A DNA stretch of 40,568 nucleotides from Rhodococcus rhodnii NBRC 100604. GTDB taxonomy: Bacteria; Actinomycetota; Actinomycetes; Mycobacteriales; Mycobacteriaceae. The notes beneath the pieces are model-generated. The model had not been told where the DNA came from. It did not search any database and saw only the letters and a program-made list of their open reading frames with translations. The position numbers and the translations under genes were made by a program. Shown here piece by piece: positions 28,492-37,102 of the stretch. The stretch is from the NCBI RefSeq assembly GCF_001894925.1, contig NZ_BCXD01000033.1, forward strand, positions 1 through 40,568. Direction: 5' to 3'. Numbering within the stretch: position 1 is the first letter of the stretch; every line of letters begins with the position of its first letter.

Positions 28492-28952
28492 AGCCGACCC
28501 GCGTCTGGGATCTCGTCATGGTCGCGGTCACGGCCGCGATCGCGGCGTGGCTGCTCGCGCGCGGTTTCTACGGCTCGTTTCCGCCGATCGCCTGGTTCGC
28601 GGGCGCGTCGCTGTATCCCGTCGTCGCGATCGAGGTCGTGCTCGCGTTCATGATCCGCTCGCGGATCGAGAAGCACCGCATCGGTGACATGCCCGGACAG
28701 ATCCACCCGATCACCGCGGCGCGAGCCGCAGCGCTCGCGAAGGCCTCGGCCCTCGTGGGAGCCGCCGTGGGTGGTGTGTGGGCCGGTTTCCTCGTCCACG
28801 TCGTTCCCCGCGGCAACGACGTGCAGGCCGCGGCCGCCGACGTACCCGGCGCCTGGGTGGGACTCGGGGCGGCGGTGGCACTGCTCGCCGCGGGCCTGTG
28901 GCTCGAACACTGCTGCCGCGCACCCCACGATCAGGACGACTCGCCGTCCTGA
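28488..28952 (+). CDS. DUF3180 family membrane protein
   Basis: A 154-residue integral membrane protein with four predicted helices (about 8-27, 35-57, 80-102 and 117-138) and a charged C-terminus. Between helices 2 and 3 it has the DUF3180-like segment GQIHPITAARAAALAKASAL. The ATG overlaps the folK stop (ATGA). The gene follows folK throughout related genomes as far as I recall, but its function is unknown. Confidence 0.85.
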   Translation: MKPTRVWDLVMVAVTAAIAAWLLARGFYGSFPPIAWFAGASLYPVVAIEVVLAFMIRSRIEKHRIGDMPGQIHPITAARAAALAKASALVGAAVGGVWAGFLVHVVPRGNDVQAAAADVPGAWVGLGAAVALLAAGLWLEHCCRAPHDQDDSPS

Positions 28953-28995
28953 CGAGACGTGTTCGCGCGCACTCTTCAGGGCTGGTCTCGCCAAG

Positions 28996-29001
28996 TACCC
29001 T
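28996..29001 (+). promoter_or_regulatory. -10 box for the gene at 29008 (leaderless)
   Basis: TACCCT, then 6 nt, then ATG at 29008. It suggests an internal promoter within the folate/pantothenate array. Confidence 0.5.
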
Positions 29002-29007
29002 GGTGGT

Positions 29008-29934
29008 ATGACGAACCCTGGTCGGCCCAAGCCGTCGCGGCGCCGGTCCTCGGGGCAGCTCGTCGTCGCGGGCCTCATCGGTCTCGCCGTCGTGGCGTCG
29101 TTGTTCGTGGTGTTCAGCGACAGCGTCGTCCTCCTGCGTGTGGGTGTCGTGATCGGAGCGTGGGCCGCCGTCCTCGGCGCGATCGCGCTCACGAAGTACC
29201 AGCGCGAATCGGCGCTCGACAAGGCGAAGACGAAGGACCTCCAGACCGTCTACGAGCTGCAGCTCGATCGGGAGATCGCGGCGCGCCGCGAGTACGAGCT
29301 CACCGTCGAACAGCGGGTCCGGCGCGAGGTGGGTGCCGACGCCTCGGAGATGGCGGCACTGCGCGCCGAACTCGCCGCGCTGCGCAAGAGCCTCGAGACC
29401 CTGTACGAGGGTGCGCTGCCGACCGAACGGATCGCGCTGCGCGCCGATTCGACCCGGATCCAGGAGATCGGCTCGCGGTACGAGCACGCCCAATCCGGTC
29501 TGTTCGTGCCCGGCTCTGCTCAGCGCCCGCAGGACGACGCCGCGACGAACGGCGAGGTCGACGACGAGGACGCGCCGCTGACGGCCGAGACGACCGAGGT
29601 TCCCGAGGTCGCACCCCGTCCTGCTCCCGCACCGCCGCCCGCTCCCGCGCCGCAGGCCCCTGCACCACCGCCCGCGCCGCGCCGCGAGCCCGCGGCCTGG
29701 ACCGCGCACCGCGCACCCGAGCCCGAACCGGAGCCCGTCGCCGAGCCGGAGTCACAGCCGGAACCCGCCGTCGCCGAGACCGCCGAACCGGACGAGCAGC
29801 CGCGTCGCCGGCGCCGTCGCGCCCTCGAAGACGACTCCGGTGCCCACACGGGAGGGCTCTCGGTCGCCGAGATCATCGCCAACATGCAGGCGTCCGACGA
29901 CTCGGGTGGCGGCCGTCGACGCCGCGCGGACTGA
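29008..29934 (+). CDS. Membrane-anchored Ala/Pro/Arg-rich protein (Rv3604c-like)
   Basis: A 308-residue protein with two N-terminal membrane helices (about 19-38 and 42-61). A charged helical stretch at about 65-135 probably forms a coiled coil (KAKTKDLQTVYELQLDREIA onwards). Low-complexity Pro/Ala/Glu sequence follows at about 195-265, then a basic RRRRRR patch and a short conserved C-terminus, GGLSVAEIIANM. Its place between DUF3180 and the Rossmann protein matches mycobacteria. The amphipathic C-terminal element suggests a protein-docking motif. Role unknown; membrane scaffold or cell-envelope function is conjecture. Confidence 0.75.
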   Translation: MTNPGRPKPSRRRSSGQLVVAGLIGLAVVASLFVVFSDSVVLLRVGVVIGAWAAVLGAIALTKYQRESALDKAKTKDLQTVYELQLDREIAARREYELTVEQRVRREVGADASEMAALRAELAALRKSLETLYEGALPTERIALRADSTRIQEIGSRYEHAQSGLFVPGSAQRPQDDAATNGEVDDEDAPLTAETTEVPEVAPRPAPAPPPAPAPQAPAPPPAPRREPAAWTAHRAPEPEPEPVAEPESQPEPAVAETAEPDEQPRRRRRRALEDDSGAHTGGLSVAEIIANMQASDDSGGGRRRRAD

Positions 29935-29952
29935 CAGCACCTCGACACGGCG

Positions 29953-29958
29953 CGCTAT
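29953..29958 (+). promoter_or_regulatory. Candidate -10 box for the pantothenate genes
   Basis: TATCCT, 19 bases after the preceding stop, would start a transcript with a leader of about 55 nt ending in an AGAGGGA ribosome site (30008-30014) before GTG 30020. Confidence 0.45.
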
Positions 29959-30019
29959 CCTCGCCCCTGAACGTCCGGTACCCGCGATGCGTGGACTGGA
30001 ACGAACGAGAGGGAAGACC

Positions 30020-30946
30020 GTGACCTCATTCGGGATCACACCTGGGCCCGCACCTGCGCGGCTGACCATGGGAATCGTCTCCGCGGGTCGTGTCGGCACC
30101 GCACTCGGCGCAGCGCTCGAGCGCGTCGGCCACGTCGTCGGCGCCGTGTCGGCGGTGTCCGATGCCTCGCTTCACCGGGCCGCGACGCGACTGCCCGAGA
30201 GCGTCGTCGCTTCGCCACCCGACGTCGCCGCGAGGTCGGAACTGCTGATTCTCGCCGTCCCCGACACCGAACTCGACGGCCTCGTGCGCGGCCTCGTCGC
30301 GACGGGAGCCGTCCGGCCGGGGACGATCGTGGTCCACACGTCCGGGGCGCACGGGATCGGGATTCTCGCGCCGCTCACCGAGACGGGAGCCGTGCCGCTC
30401 GCGATCCATCCCGCCATGACCTTCTCGGGCCACGACGAGGACACCGCCAGGCTGTCGTCGGCGTGCTTCGGCGTCACTGCCGCCGACGAGACCGGGTACG
30501 CCGTCGCGCAGTCGCTCGTGCTGGAGATCGGCGGCGAGCCCGTCCGCGTCCGCGAAGAGATGCGCACGCTCTATCACGCCGCACTCGCGCACGGCAGCAA
30601 TCACCTCGTCACGCTGGTCGCCGACGCCGCTGCTGCATTGCGCGCCGCACTCGCGGGCGACGAGCTGCTGGGCCAGCAGCTCGTCGACGACCAACCGAAC
30701 GGGCTCGCGGAGCGTGTGCTCGCGCCGTTGCTGTCGGCCGCGCTGGACAACGCACTGCGACGCGGGCGCGGCGCGCTGACCGGGCCCGTCGCGCGAGGCG
30801 ACGTCGAGGCCGTCGCTGCGCATCGCCGCGCGCTGGACGGAGTCGACCCGGACCTCGCCGAGAGCTATCGCGCCCTGGCGCTGCACACCGCGCAGGCGGC
30901 GCGATCGACCGACACCATGATCGAGATGCTGGAGCGACGAGCGTGA
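30020..30946 (+). CDS. Rossmann-fold DUF2520 protein upstream of panC
   Basis: A 308-residue two-domain protein. The N-terminal NAD(P)-binding Rossmann fold shows [21 protein letters not shown], then [14 protein letters not shown] and HTSGAHG. The C-terminal helical DUF2520 domain contains [19 protein letters not shown]. It resembles NADP-dependent ketopantoate- or pyrroline-carboxylate-type reductases in layout. Because it directly precedes and overlaps panC (GTGA), a role in ketopantoate reduction or another pantothenate step is tempting but unproven. The GTG start is supported by AGAGGGA 5 nt upstream. An ATG at 30068 is an alternative. Confidence 0.82.
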   Translation: MTSFGITPGPAPARLTMGIVSAGRVGTALGAALERVGHVVGAVSAVSDASLHRAATRLPESVVASPPDVAARSELLILAVPDTELDGLVRGLVATGAVRPGTIVVHTSGAHGIGILAPLTETGAVPLAIHPAMTFSGHDEDTARLSSACFGVTAADETGYAVAQSLVLEIGGEPVRVREEMRTLYHAALAHGSNHLVTLVADAAAALRAALAGDELLGQQLVDDQPNGLAERVLAPLLSAALDNALRRGRGALTGPVARGDVEAVAAHRRALDGVDPDLAESYRALALHTAQAARSTDTMIEMLERRA

Positions 30947-31854
30947 GCGACGAGCGCGGATACACCGCGGGAGAACTGACCGTGCACCACGACCCGGCCG
31001 GCGTGCGCCGAGTGTCCAAGGCGCTGCGCGGCGTCGGCAGACGGGTCGCCCTGGTCCCGACGATGGGTGCACTGCACGCGGGTCACCTCGAACTCGTCCG
31101 CGCGGCACAGAGCACGGGTGCCGTCGTGATCGTCTCGATCTTCGTCAACCCGCTGCAGTTCGGGCCGAACGAGGACCTCGACGCGTACCCCCGCACCCTC
31201 GACGACGACCTCGCTCTGCTCCGCTCGGCCGGCGTCGAGCTCGCGTTCGCCCCGACGGCGGCCGCGATGTATCCGTCCGGTCCGCGGACGACGGTCCACC
31301 CGGGTCCGCTCGGCGCCCAGCTCGAGGGCGCGAGCCGTCCCACGCACTTCGCGGGGATGCTCACCGTGGTCGCGAAGCTGCTGCAGATCACCGCACCGCA
31401 CGAGGCGTTCTTCGGCGAGAAGGACTACCAGCAGCTCGTGCTCATCGATCAGATGGTCACCGATCTCGACTTCGACGTTCGGATCGTCGGGGTGCCCACG
31501 GTGCGCGAACACGACGGGCTCGCACTTTCGTCGCGCAATCGGTATCTCGACCCCGAGCAGCGGGCCGCCGCGACGACGCTCTCGGCGGCGTTGACTGCGG
31601 GCGCGCACGCCGCTGCCGGGGGACCGGACGCGATCATCTCGACCGCACGCGCAGTGCTCGCGACGAGCCCCGAGATCGAGGTCGACTATCTCGAACTCCG
31701 CGGGCCCGGACTCGGGCCCGTCCCGGACGAGGGCGACGGGCGTCTGCTCGTCGCCGCGCGAGTCGGCAGCACCCGGCTCATCGACAACGTCGGCGTCGCA
31801 GTCGGCACCGGCTTCGCGGCGCGCGGCGCCGACGATCTCCACGAACTCTCCTGA
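30943..31854 (+). CDS. panC: Pantothenate synthetase
   Basis: A 303-residue cytidylyltransferase-fold enzyme joining pantoate and beta-alanine with ATP. Conserved are [16 protein letters not shown] with the HIGH-like motif, [33 protein letters not shown] and the KMSKS-like SSRNRYL. The GTG overlaps the previous stop. Followed by panD, which makes the beta-alanine it uses, and by coaX, which phosphorylates the product. Confidence 0.95.
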   Translation: MSDERGYTAGELTVHHDPAGVRRVSKALRGVGRRVALVPTMGALHAGHLELVRAAQSTGAVVIVSIFVNPLQFGPNEDLDAYPRTLDDDLALLRSAGVELAFAPTAAAMYPSGPRTTVHPGPLGAQLEGASRPTHFAGMLTVVAKLLQITAPHEAFFGEKDYQQLVLIDQMVTDLDFDVRIVGVPTVREHDGLALSSRNRYLDPEQRAAATTLSAALTAGAHAAAGGPDAIISTARAVLATSPEIEVDYLELRGPGLGPVPDEGDGRLLVAARVGSTRLIDNVGVAVGTGFAARGADDLHELS

Positions 31855-31895
31855 ACCGCAATCGCTTCCACTGCACGACCGCGAAGGGCCACAGC

Positions 31896-32354
31896 ATGTT
31901 TCGTACGATGATGAAATCCAAGATCCACCGCGCGACCGTGACGCACGCCGACCTCCACTACGTCGGGTCGGTCACTGTCGATCAGGACCTCATGGAGGCC
32001 GCCGATCTGCTCGAAGGCGAGCAGGTCGCGATCGTGGACATCGACAACGGTGCCCGCCTCGAGACCTACGTCATCGCCGGTGAGCGCGGCAGTGGTGTCA
32101 TCGGGATCAACGGTGCGGCAGCGCATCTGGTTCACCCTGGCGATCTCGTCATCCTCATCGCCTACGGCGTCATGAGCGAGGAGGAGGTGCGCGACTACGA
32201 TCCGCGCGTCGTCTTCGTCGATGCGGACAACAAGCAGGTCGAGGTCGGCAGCGACCCCGCACACGCCCCCGAAGGGTCCGGGCTCGTGACGCCGCGCATG
32301 CTCGCCGACGGGGCCGTGTGCACTCCCGACGGCGTGTGCTCGCCGGCGGTGTGA
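31896..32354 (+). CDS. panD: Aspartate 1-decarboxylase
   Basis: A 152-residue pyruvoyl-dependent enzyme making beta-alanine. The self-processing site is the Gly-Ser bond in [13 protein letters not shown] near residue 25. The active-site Lys in [15 protein letters not shown] and the [17 protein letters not shown] block are intact. GAAGGG precedes the ATG by about 8 nt. The C-terminal tail ends with a Cys-containing [10 protein letters not shown] segment and is about a dozen residues longer than in the mycobacterial enzyme as I recall it. Confidence 0.95.
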   Translation: MFRTMMKSKIHRATVTHADLHYVGSVTVDQDLMEAADLLEGEQVAIVDIDNGARLETYVIAGERGSGVIGINGAAAHLVHPGDLVILIAYGVMSEEEVRDYDPRVVFVDADNKQVEVGSDPAHAPEGSGLVTPRMLADGAVCTPDGVCSPAV

Positions 32355-32358
32355 CGTC

Positions 32359-33174
32359 GTGCTCCTCGCCGTCGACATCCGGAACACGAACTCCGTCATC
32401 GGGCTGTTCTCCGGGTCGGGCGATCACGCGAAGCTCGTGGCGGACTGGCGGATTCGTACCGAACCGGGAGTGACCGCCGACGAGTTGGCGCTGTCCTTCC
32501 GGGGTCTGCTCGGCGACGCCGCCGACTCGATCACGGGCGTCTCGGCCCTGTCGACGGTCCCGTCGGTGCTGCGGGAGTTGCGGGTCATGCTCTCGCGGTA
32601 CTGGTCGCACGTCCCGCACGTCGTCGTGGAGCCGGGAGTGCGCACGGGGGTTCCGCTGCTCGTCGACAATCCGAAAGAGGTCGGCGCTGATCGCATCGTC
32701 AACGCGCTCGCGGCGTTCCATCGATTCGACTGTGCCGCGATCGTCGTCGACTTCGGGACGTCGACGGTCGTCGACGTCGTCTCCGAGAAGGGTGAATTCC
32801 TCGGGGGTGCACTGGCTCCCGGCGTGGAGATCGCGTCCGATGCGCTGGCGTCGCAGAGCGCGGCGCTCCGGCGATTCGAACTCGTGCGGCCCCGATCGGT
32901 GCTGGGCAAGAACACGATCGAGGCGATGCAGGCGGGTGCCGTCTTCGGCTTCGCCGGTCTCGTCGACGGCCTGGTCGGACGGGTCCGCGACGAGGTCGTC
33001 GGCTTCGGCGACGACGCGGGTGCGCGACGGGCGACTGTCGTCGCGACAGGTGTGACGGGCGGGCTGATCGTTCCCGAGTCGCGCACGATCGAGCACTACG
33101 AGCCGAACCTCACCCTCGAGGGGTTGCGGCTCGTGTACGAGCGAAATCAGGCTCGGCGAGCGCGCCGAACCTAG
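32359..33174 (+). CDS. coaX: Type III pantothenate kinase
   Basis: A 271-residue ASKHA-fold kinase, the first committed step of coenzyme A synthesis. The phosphate-1 motif is [16 protein letters not shown], followed by [31 protein letters not shown] and [21 protein letters not shown]. It begins 4 bases after panD. It is the last gene of the long plus-strand array, and its stop shares a CTAG with the convergent EspG stop. Confidence 0.94.
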   Translation: MLLAVDIRNTNSVIGLFSGSGDHAKLVADWRIRTEPGVTADELALSFRGLLGDAADSITGVSALSTVPSVLRELRVMLSRYWSHVPHVVVEPGVRTGVPLLVDNPKEVGADRIVNALAAFHRFDCAAIVVDFGTSTVVDVVSEKGEFLGGALAPGVEIASDALASQSAALRRFELVRPRSVLGKNTIEAMQAGAVFGFAGLVDGLVGRVRDEVVGFGDDAGARRATVVATGVTGGLIVPESRTIEHYEPNLTLEGLRLVYERNQARRARRT

Positions 33175-33187
33175 TGCACCGGTTCGG
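33165..33187. terminator. Bidirectional hairpin over the coaX/espG stop codons
   Basis: A 7-bp stem CCGAACC/GGTTCGG (33165-33171 with 33181-33187) has a 9-nt loop. It spans both convergent stop codons, which overlap in the palindrome CTAG (33171-33174). Confidence 0.6.
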
Positions 33188-33953
33188 ATCGCGTGTCGTC
33201 GATCGCCGCTCCGACCAGTTTGTGGATGTGATTGCCGAGCGACTCGTCGGGTCCCGGCAGCAGCGATACGGTTCGTGAATTCGAGATCACGAGGTAGCGG
33301 CCGTCGTCCGCGAGATCGACCCAGCGGACTTCCCGTGCGGGGCCGGTCGCGCGCTCGGAGATCGTGGCGCCCGAGTAGACCTCGATTCGGCCCGCGCTCG
33401 TGCGCGGCAGACCGAGGATCCTCTCGAATCGCTGTGCAGGAGTGGCGCGGGCGTCGGGAGCGCGTAGCCAGGAGGCATCGGCGTCGAACTCGTCGCGACG
33501 GTCGAGGTCCCGCAGTTCGGCGTCGATGCGTGGTCGCCGTCCCGGCGCCGCCGGAGGCAGTGCTCGCACCGCACTCGCACCGCAGTCCGCGAAGGAGATG
33601 CCGGCCAGGTGAACTGCGCCCCCGGAGTGGTGGTCCGGCCCGGGATCCTGGCGCATCACGACGGCGCGAGGCCCCCGGACCGCGATGTAGGAGCGGATCT
33701 TCTCCGCGTCACCCGCTCCCGAGAAACCGCAGATGTACACGCGCGCTTCGGGGTCGAGCATCGTCGCGAACGCCCAGTACAGATCGTCGTCCAGCCGTGA
33801 GCGAAAACCGGTCGCCGCCTGCAGGCATTCGCGTTCGTACTCGTCCGTGGTCTCGGACGTCGACCGGTACTGGAACGGGTAGTGCGGCCGATCGACGCCG
33901 AACGCACGCCACGCCACTTGATAGGTGAGTGGATCGAAGGCCCAGGATGTCAT
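33171..33953 (-). CDS. ESX secretion-associated protein EspG
   Basis: A 260-residue cytosolic chaperone-type protein of the EspG family. It opens with [19 protein letters not shown], then [20 protein letters not shown], and has the mid-protein [23 protein letters not shown] strand-helix. It ends with [13 protein letters not shown]. In mycobacteria EspG binds the tip of PE-PPE heterodimers and delivers them to the type VII machine. The ATG overlaps the stop of the PPE-like gene (ATGA), and an upstream in-frame extension is only a shadow of that gene. Family call is by overall pattern. Confidence 0.82.
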   Translation of the reverse strand: MTSWAFDPLTYQVAWRAFGVDRPHYPFQYRSTSETTDEYERECLQAATGFRSRLDDDLYWAFATMLDPEARVYICGFSGAGDAEKIRSYIAVRGPRAVVMRQDPGPDHHSGGAVHLAGISFADCGASAVRALPPAAPGRRPRIDAELRDLDRRDEFDADASWLRAPDARATPAQRFERILGLPRTSAGRIEVYSGATISERATGPAREVRWVDLADDGRYLVISNSRTVSLLPGPDESLGNHIHKLVGAAIDDTRSEPVH

Positions 33954-35329
33954 CGCTGCGAACGACTTTCGTCGTCCGTCGTCCGCCACGGCGTCTCGCC
34001 GCCGAGGACGGGCGTGACGGCTCGAACGGCGCCGTCGTGGATCCAGTCCTGCAATTCGTCGCCCTTGAGGTAGTCGGGCGTCTTGTGCTCGTCGTCCTTG
34101 TCTCCGTTGCCGCCGCGCGCTCCTCCCATCGGAGCCATGCCCATCCCCGCCCCGGCTGCACCGGGCCGGCCGGGCATCGCAGCGGCCGTCGGGCGTCCAC
34201 CGGCGGCGCCGCCAGGGCCTGCGACGACGCTGCCTGCAGCCGATGGCGGAACCGACCCGCCGCCGATGCCGCCGACACCTCCGGCCGAGCCGCCACCGCC
34301 CGATCCGACGCCGCCGGACCCGAGTCCACCCGCGCCTCCTGGAGTGCCCCCGAGCCCCGAGATTCCGCCCGGCTGCGCACTGGCAGCCACCGTCTGCGAC
34401 CCTGCCTCGGGTGCGTCCGGAGGCGTCCACGAGTCCTCGCCTCCGAGCGCTGCGTCGGCTGCGGCAGCGGGATCTGTGGTGGGGGCCCCGTCGGACCCGG
34501 CGGGGCCGACGGCCTCGCCATCGAGTGGCACTCCCGACTGCGTCGGCGCACCTCCCGTGGGTCCCGCGCCGCCGGGAGCCGACCAGGGCGATCCCGAGGA
34601 TCCGCCACTGCCGGGGCCGTACCCGCCCGGGGTCGCGGCACCTCCGTCGATCGGTGACTGCACAGCGGGGAAACTGGGGAGACCGCTTGCAGTGGGGGAG
34701 ATTCCGTTGCCGTAGTAGACGGAGTTGAGGACCTGGACTGCCTGCTGCTTCGCGGCTTCACGCCGTTCGTCGTCCCAGCCGTCTGCGCCGAAGAAGCCTG
34801 CGACCTTCCCCGGGAAGGTCGCAGCGGGCTCGGGAGGCAGATTCGACTTGGTCTGGCTCAGCGAGTCGGAGAGCATTCCGATCTGGCGCGCAAGAAGATT
34901 CGATGCGTCTGCCAGTCGTGCGGAGTCGTGGGCGTACCCGACGATGGCTGTCGATGCACCCTCGCCGGACGCGCCCTGCCACTTCTCCGATATCGCGTTA
35001 CCGATCGTGACAGCGAAGGTTTCGAATGCGTCCGCGACGGTGTTCGCGGCGCTCGCCCATTCCTGCCGGAATGCTTCGAGTGCTTCCGCCTGGATCGGTT
35101 CGACATTCGCGACCAACTGGACGTGCTCGAATGCGTCGAAGTTGGTGCAGGCGACGCTTCGTGACTGGATCTCGAGATCGGCGTACTGCGGAAGAGATGC
35201 CAGCCCGGGCGCAGGGCTACCGGCGGGCCCGATGAACTGTTCTGCCCGACCGGAGATCATCGGCAGGTGCTGCAGGTTCGCGACCACCTCGTCGATGCCG
35301 GGGATATGAGGTTGAGCAGGAGATGTCAC
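33950..35329 (-). CDS. PPE-like type VII secretion substrate with Gly/Pro/Ala-rich region
   Basis: A 459-residue protein in three parts. A helical N-terminal domain (about 1-165) carries a W-x-G motif in EKWQGASGEG. A roughly 220-residue Gly/Pro/Ala/Ser low-complexity region follows, rich in GGxG and PGG. A conserved charged tail comes last, with KTPDYLKGDELQDWIHDG and then AVTPVLGG, of a type seen at the end of actinobacterial PPE/WXG secretion substrates. It starts 4 bases after the PE-like gene and is followed by EspG, the expected chaperone. Exported role unknown, possibly at the cell envelope. Confidence 0.8.
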   Translation of the reverse strand: MTSPAQPHIPGIDEVVANLQHLPMISGRAEQFIGPAGSPAPGLASLPQYADLEIQSRSVACTNFDAFEHVQLVANVEPIQAEALEAFRQEWASAANTVADAFETFAVTIGNAISEKWQGASGEGASTAIVGYAHDSARLADASNLLARQIGMLSDSLSQTKSNLPPEPAATFPGKVAGFFGADGWDDERREAAKQQAVQVLNSVYYGNGISPTASGLPSFPAVQSPIDGGAATPGGYGPGSGGSSGSPWSAPGGAGPTGGAPTQSGVPLDGEAVGPAGSDGAPTTDPAAAADAALGGEDSWTPPDAPEAGSQTVAASAQPGGISGLGGTPGGAGGLGSGGVGSGGGGSAGGVGGIGGGSVPPSAAGSVVAGPGGAAGGRPTAAAMPGRPGAAGAGMGMAPMGGARGGNGDKDDEHKTPDYLKGDELQDWIHDGAVRAVTPVLGGETPWRTTDDESRSQR

Positions 35330-35333
35330 CGGA

Positions 35334-35714
35334 TCACGCGCCGATCGTGCCGGTGACGCGCGCCAATGCCTGCGATGTCTCGTCGTCGGTCGTCAGTGTC
35401 TCGGCGACCTGGGCACCCACCATGTCGTGAATCGCCCTCAGGCACGCGATGTGCTCGTCGAGTCGATCGATGAACTGCTGAGTGGTTTCGGAGAGGATTG
35501 CGTCGAGTTCATGGGCGCAGCCGAAATTGCCCAGCCATCCTTCGAACGTCCACCGCTGGTTCATTTGCCGCTTGACGTTCTGCAGTTTTTCGATCGCCTC
35601 GGTTGCCGCTCGCGCGCAGTCGCTTGCGACTGTCGGGTCGAGAACAAGCTCACCTGCCTTCGCCTGCGCGACGTACACCAGCAGAGTGTCCAACCCGGTG
35701 ACGGCGTCCGTCAT
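35334..35714 (-). CDS. Small PE/WXG-like helical protein, partner of the PPE-like protein
   Basis: A 126-residue protein predicted as a helical hairpin without signal peptide or membrane segment. The turn region RWTFEGWLGNFGCAHEL carries a W-x-G-like element. Its size, helical content and position directly before the PPE-like gene suggest the small partner of the secreted heterodimer, but I do not see a canonical Y-x-x-x-D/E export signal. The ATG at 35714 follows GGGGGGA and is preferred to an upstream in-frame start that lacks a ribosome site. Confidence 0.72.
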   Translation of the reverse strand: MTDAVTGLDTLLVYVAQAKAGELVLDPTVASDCARAATEAIEKLQNVKRQMNQRWTFEGWLGNFGCAHELDAILSETTQQFIDRLDEHIACLRAIHDMVGAQVAETLTTDDETSQALARVTGTIGA

Positions 35715-35769
35715 CGTTCCCCCCCAAGGAAAGGTCGCGGTAATGCTGACCGCGTCCAAACGGTAGTCG

Positions 35770-36297
35770 TCAGGCGGGCATCTCGGCAACAAGGGCATCG
35801 CCGACCTTCAGCGCCCAGTCACACATCGGCGTCGTGTCTTTGGTGAGCGCGGATCTCCCGACCTGCATCAACGCGAGTCCACCACTGTCGAAAGGTACGG
35901 CCATGTGGCAGAAGGTGCCGGGCTCGTCGCTGGCCTGCCGAAAGACCACCACGTGCCGACCTGCGACCTCGAGATCCCGGAAGTCGACGTTGTCCGGGCT
36001 GTTGTGGAATCGTTCGGTACTCCCTGTTGACGACGCGGTGATGATCAGTCCGATGTCATCGTTCTCCCACCCGCAACTGCTCTCGCCAGCCTTGCGCGAG
36101 TTCAAACCGGGGCCTTCGGTTGCTGGGTCGAGAGTGGCTCGGACGAGCGCTTCGTCGGAGAGGGTGCAGGGATCCCATGCATCCGGAACCGCTGACGTCG
36201 TGGGTGCGCCTGACGTTTCGCCGGTGCCACAGCCTGCAACGCTCAATGCGAGCGCTGCGAGCACAGCGGCAGACAGCACGCTCGTTCTCGACGTCAT
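35770..36297 (-). CDS. DUF3558-type lipoprotein
   Basis: A 175-residue exported lipoprotein. Signal sequence residues about 5-20 end in the lipobox LSVAGC. The mature domain begins with the DUF3558 hallmark WDPCTLSDEALVRATLDP and has paired cysteines in SSCGWEND, TFCHMAV and PMCDWA, likely disulfides. The ATG has GAGGGGG just upstream. It is first in the minus-strand cassette with the PE-like, PPE-like and EspG genes. DUF3558 lipoproteins often accompany such cassettes in Nocardiaceae, perhaps as envelope docking proteins. Confidence 0.85.
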   Translation of the reverse strand: MTSRTSVLSAAVLAALALSVAGCGTGETSGAPTTSAVPDAWDPCTLSDEALVRATLDPATEGPGLNSRKAGESSCGWENDDIGLIITASSTGSTERFHNSPDNVDFRDLEVAGRHVVVFRQASDEPGTFCHMAVPFDSGGLALMQVGRSALTKDTTPMCDWALKVGDALVAEMPA

Positions 36298-36455
36298 CGT
36301 TGCCCCCTCGGCGGTCCTGTAAGCGCACAAAGTATTGCACCTGCTCGATTCCTCACTTGGTGAGGCCGACGATCGCGGCCGCGCGCATCTATGCCGAGGG
36401 TGTGGTCGGTGTCACGTACCTGCGTCGAAGCCTTCCCTGCGGCCCGATGCTGTGC

Positions 36456-36461
36456 CACAAT
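36456..36461 (+). promoter_or_regulatory. -10 box of the second leader-peptide transcript
   Basis: CACAAT, a weak match to TANNNT, is followed by 7 nt and the GTG at 36469, the same spacing as at the first cysteine leader. Confidence 0.45.
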
Positions 36462-36468
36462 CGCTGAC

Positions 36469-36510
36469 GTGATCGCGACCATGAGTGCTCAGGAGTGTTG
36501 TCGGGGCTGA
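36469..36510 (+). CDS. Short Cys-Cys leader peptide ahead of the cysteine-dioxygenase-like gene
   Basis: A 13-residue ORF reading M-I-A-T-M-S-A-Q-E-C-C-R-G, ending 40 nt before the cupin gene. Tandem Cys codons lie at 36496-36501. The transcript appears leaderless from GTG; an internal ATG at 36481 is an alternative start. The bases just before and into the Cys pair (36488-36497) can form a 10-bp helix with one bulge with 36531-36541, which contains the cupin ribosome site. This is the layout expected for translational attenuation by cysteine supply. Short polycysteine leader ORFs of this kind are known in mycobacteria. Confidence 0.7.
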   Translation: MIATMSAQECCRG

Positions 36511-36541
36511 ACGCTGCCCTGAATCCACCCCACTCCTGGAG
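36488..36541 (+). promoter_or_regulatory. Ribosome-site-sequestering hairpin
   Basis: CTCAGGAGTG (36488-36497) pairs with CACTCCT-G-GAG (36531-36541, one bulged G). GGAG (36538-36541) is the only ribosome site for the ATG at 36551. A possible inner GGG/CCC stem (36503-36505 with 36528-36530) could extend the helix. Confidence 0.65.
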
Positions 36542-36550
36542 TCGTCTCTC

Positions 36551-37099
36551 ATGCCTTCCGGCACTTCTTCTGTCGTTTCCCCTACCCGTTTTCGGCCGTC
36601 CGACCTGCGTCAACTGACCGATCGGTACGCGCTCGACGTCATCGACGGCCGCTACGACCACGTGATCCCGGAGTCGTTGCCCACCGACGAGCGCTGGGCC
36701 ATCCGCATCCACGAGAGTGACGACGTCGATGTCTGGCTGATCAGCTGGGTTCCCGACAAGTCCACCGAATTGCACGACCACGCAGGCTCTTTGGGCGCGC
36801 TGACCGTCGTCACCGGGTCGCTGTCCGAGTTCCGGTGGTCGGGTGACCGGCTCGAGCACCGCGTCATCCCCGCCGGCGCCGGCGCCGGGTTTCCCTTCGG
36901 CTGGGTTCACGACGTGACGCTCGCACCGCAACCTCCCACCGACGATCCTGTGGCGCCCACGCTGAGCGTCCATGCCTACTCGCCGCCGTTGACGGCGATG
37001 TCGTACTACGAGGTGACTCCGCGAGGAACGTTGCGGCGCACCAGATCCGAACTCACGAGCGTTCCCGAGCACGCGACCGCTCCGGCGCAGGGGGCCTGA
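36551..37099 (+). CDS. Cysteine dioxygenase family cupin
   Basis: A 182-residue cupin of the cysteine dioxygenase type, which would oxidise cysteine (or a related thiol) to the sulfinic acid with Fe(II) and O2. Iron ligands are the two His of ELHDHAGSLGALTVVTGSL and a third in FGWVHDVTL. The Tyr in VHAYSPPL matches the catalytic tyrosine region. The ATG at 36551 has GGAG 9 nt upstream. It is controlled by the Cys-Cys leader and followed 3 bases later by a rhodanese. The substrate could also be mercaptopropionate or another small thiol. Confidence 0.85.
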   Translation: MPSGTSSVVSPTRFRPSDLRQLTDRYALDVIDGRYDHVIPESLPTDERWAIRIHESDDVDVWLISWVPDKSTELHDHAGSLGALTVVTGSLSEFRWSGDRLEHRVIPAGAGAGFPFGWVHDVTLAPQPPTDDPVAPTLSVHAYSPPLTAMSYYEVTPRGTLRRTRSELTSVPEHATAPAQGA

Positions 37100-37102
37100 A
37101 CC

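Noticed and set aside
34083-34715. Plus-strand Pro-rich frame opposite the PPE-like gene
   Set aside because: It is the mirror of the Gly-rich repeats of the PPE-like protein, has no ribosome site, and the minus strand is in a coupled operon.
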